In this document: positions 41,538-44,329 of the stretch, in pieces
How positions within the stretch are numbered: position 1 is the stretch's first letter
How the letters are laid out: each line of letters opens with the position of its first letter
From: Calditrichaceae bacterium
Lineage (GTDB): Bacteria > Calditrichota > Calditrichia > RBG-13-44-9 > J075
Direction of reading: 5' to 3'
DNA: 44,329 bases
Assembly: GCA_013360445.1 (NCBI GenBank)
Contig: JABWBP010000022.1
Span: 1 to 44,329 of the forward strand
The notes under the pieces: generated by a model
Databases searched by the model: none
Seen by the model: the letters and a program-made list of their open reading frames with translations, nothing else
What the model was told of the DNA's origin: nothing
Translations under genes and position numbers: made by a program

Positions 41538-42377
41538 ATGTCTTCTGTCAAAAAAACCTTGTTGATCCTTACCACTGTTGGCGCGCTTGCCGCCGTCGGG
41601 GTGGTGGGTACGTTTACCGCCTTCGTGAAGCTGGCGGAGACCGAATTCATCCCCGGCAGGGAGGTGTACCTGCGCGACGTTTACCTGGTCATCGACCAGA
41701 CCCTCTCCATGGAGCGGGGACAGCGCAAAGAGGCGAAGGACGTGCTGCGGGATGAGATTATCCGATCTTTGGGATTAGGCGACCGGGCGTTTTGCTACCG
41801 CATCAGCGCGGATTTTACCGAAACCGGCGACCGGGTGTTTGCCAGCAACCGCCGCCTGCCCAAAGTGCCGGAAAATGTACCCTCGGCTCCGTTAGAAAAA
41901 CTGCCCCCGGGATTGAAAGGGGAATTGCTGGAGCGCTGGAATGCCTTCTCCGCCGAACGGGACGCCTGGTTAGAACGGGTGGAAGCGGTACAAGCGCCCG
42001 GCGGGAAATACAGCGATTACCTGGGCACCTTAGAAGCGATCGGGCGGCGGATCAATGACCCCGGCGACCCTCATCTGGCCGGGGAAAAATGGCTCATCGT
42101 CATCGGCGATTTGAAACACGAGCCGGCGCCGGCAGTCTCGCCCCCCCCGGCGCAGCATGAAAAACGCGCTTTTGCGGGAGTGAATATTTATTTAGTCGAG
42201 CCTGGCGGCATCTATGCTCGTGAAGACCAGCAAGCCATCGAAGCGTTCTGGAAGAAATACTTCGCAGCTCGCGGGGGGAACGCGGTGGCTTTCGTCTCTT
42301 TCGACGGGTTTAGCGGGCGTTTTCCGGGCAACTCCGCTCCCGACCCTTCCCGGCTGGGGAGAGCAGCCGGCAATTGA
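41538..42377 (+). CDS. Membrane-anchored VWA-like protein
   Basis: 279 residues. An uncleaved N-terminal membrane segment (LLILTTVGALAAVGVVGTFTAFV, about 8-30) precedes a domain that opens with VYLVIDQTLSM. Asp53-x-Thr55-x-Ser57 stands where the metal-binding DxSxS motif of von Willebrand factor A domains lies. A second strand with aspartate, KWLIVIGDLKHE, and a late strand, VNIYLVEPGGIY, fit the Rossmann-like fold. A helical insertion (about 100-155) interrupts the domain. The C-terminus is short and polar. I call it VWA-like with moderate confidence; a degenerate or extended VWA is possible. A GAGG site precedes ATG. It sits between the large membrane protein and the amidase, suggesting an adapter for an envelope complex. 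Confidence 0.7.
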   Translation: MSSVKKTLLILTTVGALAAVGVVGTFTAFVKLAETEFIPGREVYLRDVYLVIDQTLSMERGQRKEAKDVLRDEIIRSLGLGDRAFCYRISADFTETGDRVFASNRRLPKVPENVPSAPLEKLPPGLKGELLERWNAFSAERDAWLERVEAVQAPGGKYSDYLGTLEAIGRRINDPGDPHLAGEKWLIVIGDLKHEPAPAVSPPPAQHEKRAFAGVNIYLVEPGGIYAREDQQAIEAFWKKYFAARGGNAVAFVSFDGFSGRFPGNSAPDPSRLGRAAGN

Positions 42378-42483
42378 TCTCTAACTCTTTGTAAAACTCA
42401 ATATTATCGAAAAAAAATATTTTTTCTGGTTAAATAATCCCCTATCTTATAGCCTTTAAATGATTGACATAAGAACGCGCTAT

Positions 42484-42554
42484 GGAGTGTTTTAGTGTTT
42501 GAGAGCCAGCTTCGTTGAGGGAACACTGGAACACCCGCGCACTAAAACACTTCC
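42484..42554. repeat. Inverted pair of octamer arrays before the amidase
   Basis: GTGTTTTA/GTGTTTGA units (42488-42503) face GAACACYN/AAACACTT units (42521-42552), with an 11-bp perfect pairing (42488-42498 with 42540-42550). They are the same octamer class as at 15297-15660 and 35914-36172. Confidence 0.8.
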
Positions 42555-42589
42555 GGTAAGGCGATTTCATCATTCCAGGAGAAAAGCAA

Positions 42590-43192
42590 ATGGCAGTTTT
42601 TTGTAGCGATGCCGGCCACGGGGGCAGAGACAGCGGCGCTGCCTGGAACAATGTGCTGGAGAAAGATTTGAACCTGATTTTTACTTTGCAGTTGAACTCG
42701 CTGCTGAAAAAACGCGGCCACCGCATATTGACCACCCGGAAATCGGATGACAATGTGCCGGATTTACTCACCCGCTGCGAATTGATCAACCAGCACCATG
42801 CCGCCAATTCCCCAAAATTCGACGCGATTATCTCCATTCATTGCAACGTTGCGGCGTACAAAAATGAAACCGGTCGCTACGTGGCCAAAGAATCCGTGCG
42901 GGGATTTTACGCGATTTACAGCCGGGAATCCATCAAAGGGCGCGATTTGGCCAACTCCATCGCCAACCAGGTAACCAAAGAGGGAATCGTGACCCGGCAC
43001 GGCGGCAAGCTCTCCACCGTGGAGCTGGGGCGCAGCCTGGCCTGGATTCACAAAACCCTGCCCCCGGCGGTTCTGCTGGAATTGGGTTACATGACCAACC
43101 CGGAAGAGCTACGGCTGCTGCACGATAAAGACTACCAGAAAAGGATGGTGCGGGCCATCGTCGATGGGATTGATAACTATATTTTAGGGTAA
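42590..43192 (+). CDS. N-acetylmuramoyl-L-alanine amidase (Amidase_3) without signal peptide
   Basis: A 200-residue zinc amidase of the Amidase_3 (AmiC/CwlV-like) family, which cuts the bond between N-acetylmuramic acid and L-alanine in peptidoglycan. Zinc ligands are His10 (DAGHGGRDSGA), Glu24 (VLEKDLNL) and His84 (ISIHCNVA); the catalytic Glu164 is in VLLELGYMTN. All are present. The domain starts at residue 2, so there is no signal peptide and no autoinhibitory helix or cell-wall-binding domain. Host amidases of this family are normally exported; a bare cytoplasmic form resembles phage endolysins that need a holin. Two small membrane-protein genes follow directly. A good ribosome site (AGGAGA) precedes ATG. 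Confidence 0.93.
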   Translation: MAVFCSDAGHGGRDSGAAWNNVLEKDLNLIFTLQLNSLLKKRGHRILTTRKSDDNVPDLLTRCELINQHHAANSPKFDAIISIHCNVAAYKNETGRYVAKESVRGFYAIYSRESIKGRDLANSIANQVTKEGIVTRHGGKLSTVELGRSLAWIHKTLPPAVLLELGYMTNPEELRLLHDKDYQKRMVRAIVDGIDNYILG

Positions 43193-43271
43193 GGTGTTTT
43201 AGCGGGCGAAGAAAGGCGCCCCGCAAAATTCTTCCCGGGGTTTCGGAAGCAATTTTGTAAACCGAGCGGAG

Positions 43272-43670
43272 ATGAGCGATTTCAGGGGCAAGCCGAGCGG
43301 ATGGCTTTTGAAGAACTCCAACGGGTTCCCGGATTTTCTCTTCACCATTCTCACTTACTCCATGGTGCTGTTAGGATTTGTGACCCTGATGTGGGTGACT
43401 TTTGGGGTACTGGGTTATCTGAACTCCGATCCGGTGAAGGCGGAAATGATCTTGCAGATTATGGACAGTTTGAAAACCGGTTTGATTTCCTTAGCCGGGG
43501 TGGTTTTCGGGCTGGCGGGCAGCTACACCATACGCCGGTTTAAAAAGGATGACCACTGGATAGAAAAAACGAAACTGGAGCAAGAAGAGGAGCAGAAAAA
43601 AGCGCCCGTTGAAGCCGCCGCGCCGGTTCAGGAAGGCTTGCGGCTGGTCTATAATGAGGAGGATATCTAA
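43272..43670 (+). CDS. Small two-helix membrane protein (holin-like?)
   Basis: 132 residues with two predicted membrane helices (about 18-50: FLFTILTYSMVLLGFVTLMWVTFGVLGYL; about 66-84: GLISLAGVVFGLAGSYTI), a basic turn RRFKKDD and a long charged tail rich in Glu and Lys. Size, helix number and charged C-terminus fit a class II holin or similar pore-forming protein, but I cannot identify a family. The gene is preceded by the amidase, and its stop codon overlaps the next start (TAATG), so the two small genes are translationally coupled. Confidence 0.65.
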   Translation: MSDFRGKPSGWLLKNSNGFPDFLFTILTYSMVLLGFVTLMWVTFGVLGYLNSDPVKAEMILQIMDSLKTGLISLAGVVFGLAGSYTIRRFKKDDHWIEKTKLEQEEEQKKAPVEAAAPVQEGLRLVYNEEDI

Positions 43671-44239
43671 TGAATTTCCTGGGACTGAGTAACGAAACCC
43701 TGATATTGCTGATCCCGGTGGCGATTGCCCTGATCCTCATCCTGGTAGTATTGATCGCCCGGGGTAAAACCGGCCTGGCCATCGGCATTTTAGCGACCGG
43801 GTTGTTGGGCTTCCTGTTTCTGAAAAAACGCCGCCTGCAAGAGGCGTTCGACATCGAAGACAAGCTGGCCAAGAACAACGAAAAGTTCGAGGACTTCAAA
43901 AAACGCCAAAAAGAACGCTACCAGGCCATCACCGCGAATAAGGAAATCCTGATTCAACTGAAAGAAAAATTAGAGCAGTTGAAGAAAAAACCGGCGGAAA
44001 ACCGCCTGGAAATCCAGCTTTTAGAAAAGGAAATCAAGGAACGGGAAGCGCTCAATGAAAAACTGCTGAGCGAGGATAGCGAATTCTTCCCCGCCGAAGA
44101 ACCCACCGCCGCCATTCCCAACGAGGAATCTTTGAAAGTGTACGACTTAGAAGAAGAAAAAGCGAAACCCAAACCTCCCTCTTCCGGAAAAGTTGAAATC
44201 GAGGTTGGGGGGCATCGCTTGTTCGAGGCGTCGAGTTGA
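43670..44239 (+). CDS. Membrane-anchored coiled-coil protein (spanin-like?)
   Basis: 189 residues. Two hydrophobic helices at the N-terminus (about 10-29 and 33-51) are followed by a long charged coiled coil (about 55-145: KRRLQEAFDIEDKLAKNNEKFEDF..., LKEKLEQLKKKPAENRLEIQLLEKEIKEREALNEKLL) and an acidic, proline-rich tail ending in VEIEVGGHRLFEASS. A strong ribosome site, GAGGAGG, lies within the previous gene's end. The shape resembles inner-membrane spanins or envelope-tethering proteins. No family is recognised. It is the last gene visible; the cluster may continue beyond the window. Confidence 0.7.
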   Translation: MNFLGLSNETLILLIPVAIALILILVVLIARGKTGLAIGILATGLLGFLFLKKRRLQEAFDIEDKLAKNNEKFEDFKKRQKERYQAITANKEILIQLKEKLEQLKKKPAENRLEIQLLEKEIKEREALNEKLLSEDSEFFPAEEPTAAIPNEESLKVYDLEEEKAKPKPPSSGKVEIEVGGHRLFEASS

Positions 44240-44329
44240 CTCATATTAAAATGTAACTTTCATGGTATTAAAAAGCCAGTTTTTTTTGGGTAGAGTTTTC
44301 ATGGATTTTTTGTGAGTTCAGAAGATGCT
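44240..44329. other. Right window edge, no feature
   Basis: Ninety AT-rich bases after the last stop codon. A T8 run stands at 44280-44287, but no matching stem was found. Nothing else is seen. Confidence 0.6.

Noticed and set aside
42590-44239. Complete prophage or phage tail-like particle at the right end
   Set aside because: No capsid, tail, terminase or integrase genes are visible; only the lysis-like trio resembles phage genes.

Overview
The window reads as a chromosomal segment of a Gram-negative, probably aerobic bacterium of the Fibrobacteres-Chlorobi-Bacteroidetes side of the tree. Candidate phylum KSB1 or Calditrichota is my best guess. This is inferred from content, not from a marker-gene tree. 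The clues are two secreted proteins with the C-terminal FNPST...Y.LPEA...N..GQ sorting domain of type IX-like secretion, a TPR-CHAT lipoprotein with an ECF sigma factor and zinc-finger anti-sigma, a family B DNA polymerase II, a 2-oxoglutarate dehydrogenase pair, and an LPS-type envelope gene block. I see no tRNA, rRNA, CRISPR array, prophage integrase or transposase gene.

Layout. 1-250: a multi-hairpin element and an octamer array. 251-1579: APC amino acid permease. 1774-6912: TPR-CHAT lipoprotein, sigma factor and membrane anti-sigma factor, a likely signalling operon. 7261-10215: a secreted cohesin/dockerin protein with three 159-residue repeats. 10471-15288: 2-oxoglutarate dehydrogenase E1 and E2, then a ferredoxin. 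15675-16694: YheT-like hydrolase carrying an in-frame palindrome. 16714-22561 (minus strand): M13 peptidase, DUF4136 lipoprotein, RadA, an AT-richer PIN/DUF6364 toxin-antitoxin pair, RadC. 22655-29411 (minus strand): GT22-like and GT9 glycosyltransferases, MsbA-like ABC exporter, alkaline-phosphatase-superfamily transferase, all for the cell envelope. 29691-31487: long-chain acyl-CoA ligase. 31652-33151 (minus): secreted di-heme cytochrome c peroxidase. 33581-35902: DNA polymerase II. 36175-36561 (minus): small exported protein. 37041-44239: six co-oriented genes that I do not recognise as a known system.

Two things stand out. First, many of the gaps hold degenerate tandem arrays with a period of exactly 7, 8 or 9 bases. 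They often occur as head-to-head inverted pairs and run up to, or into, stop codons. A palindrome of one related type sits inside the hydrolase reading frame, as palindromic elements do in Rickettsia. Second, the right-hand cluster joins two large proteins built from one shared repeat module, a VWA-like protein, a signal-less zinc amidase, a small two-helix membrane protein and a membrane-anchored coiled coil. The last three resemble an endolysin/holin/spanin set, so the cluster could be a novel envelope-remodelling, lysis or secretion system. The function is inference only.

Working together: sigma and anti-sigma may respond to proteolysis by the exported CHAT protease; the 22.7-29.4 kb block would build and export lipid-linked saccharides and decorate the outer envelope; the sorting-tail proteins depend on a type IX-like machine encoded elsewhere.
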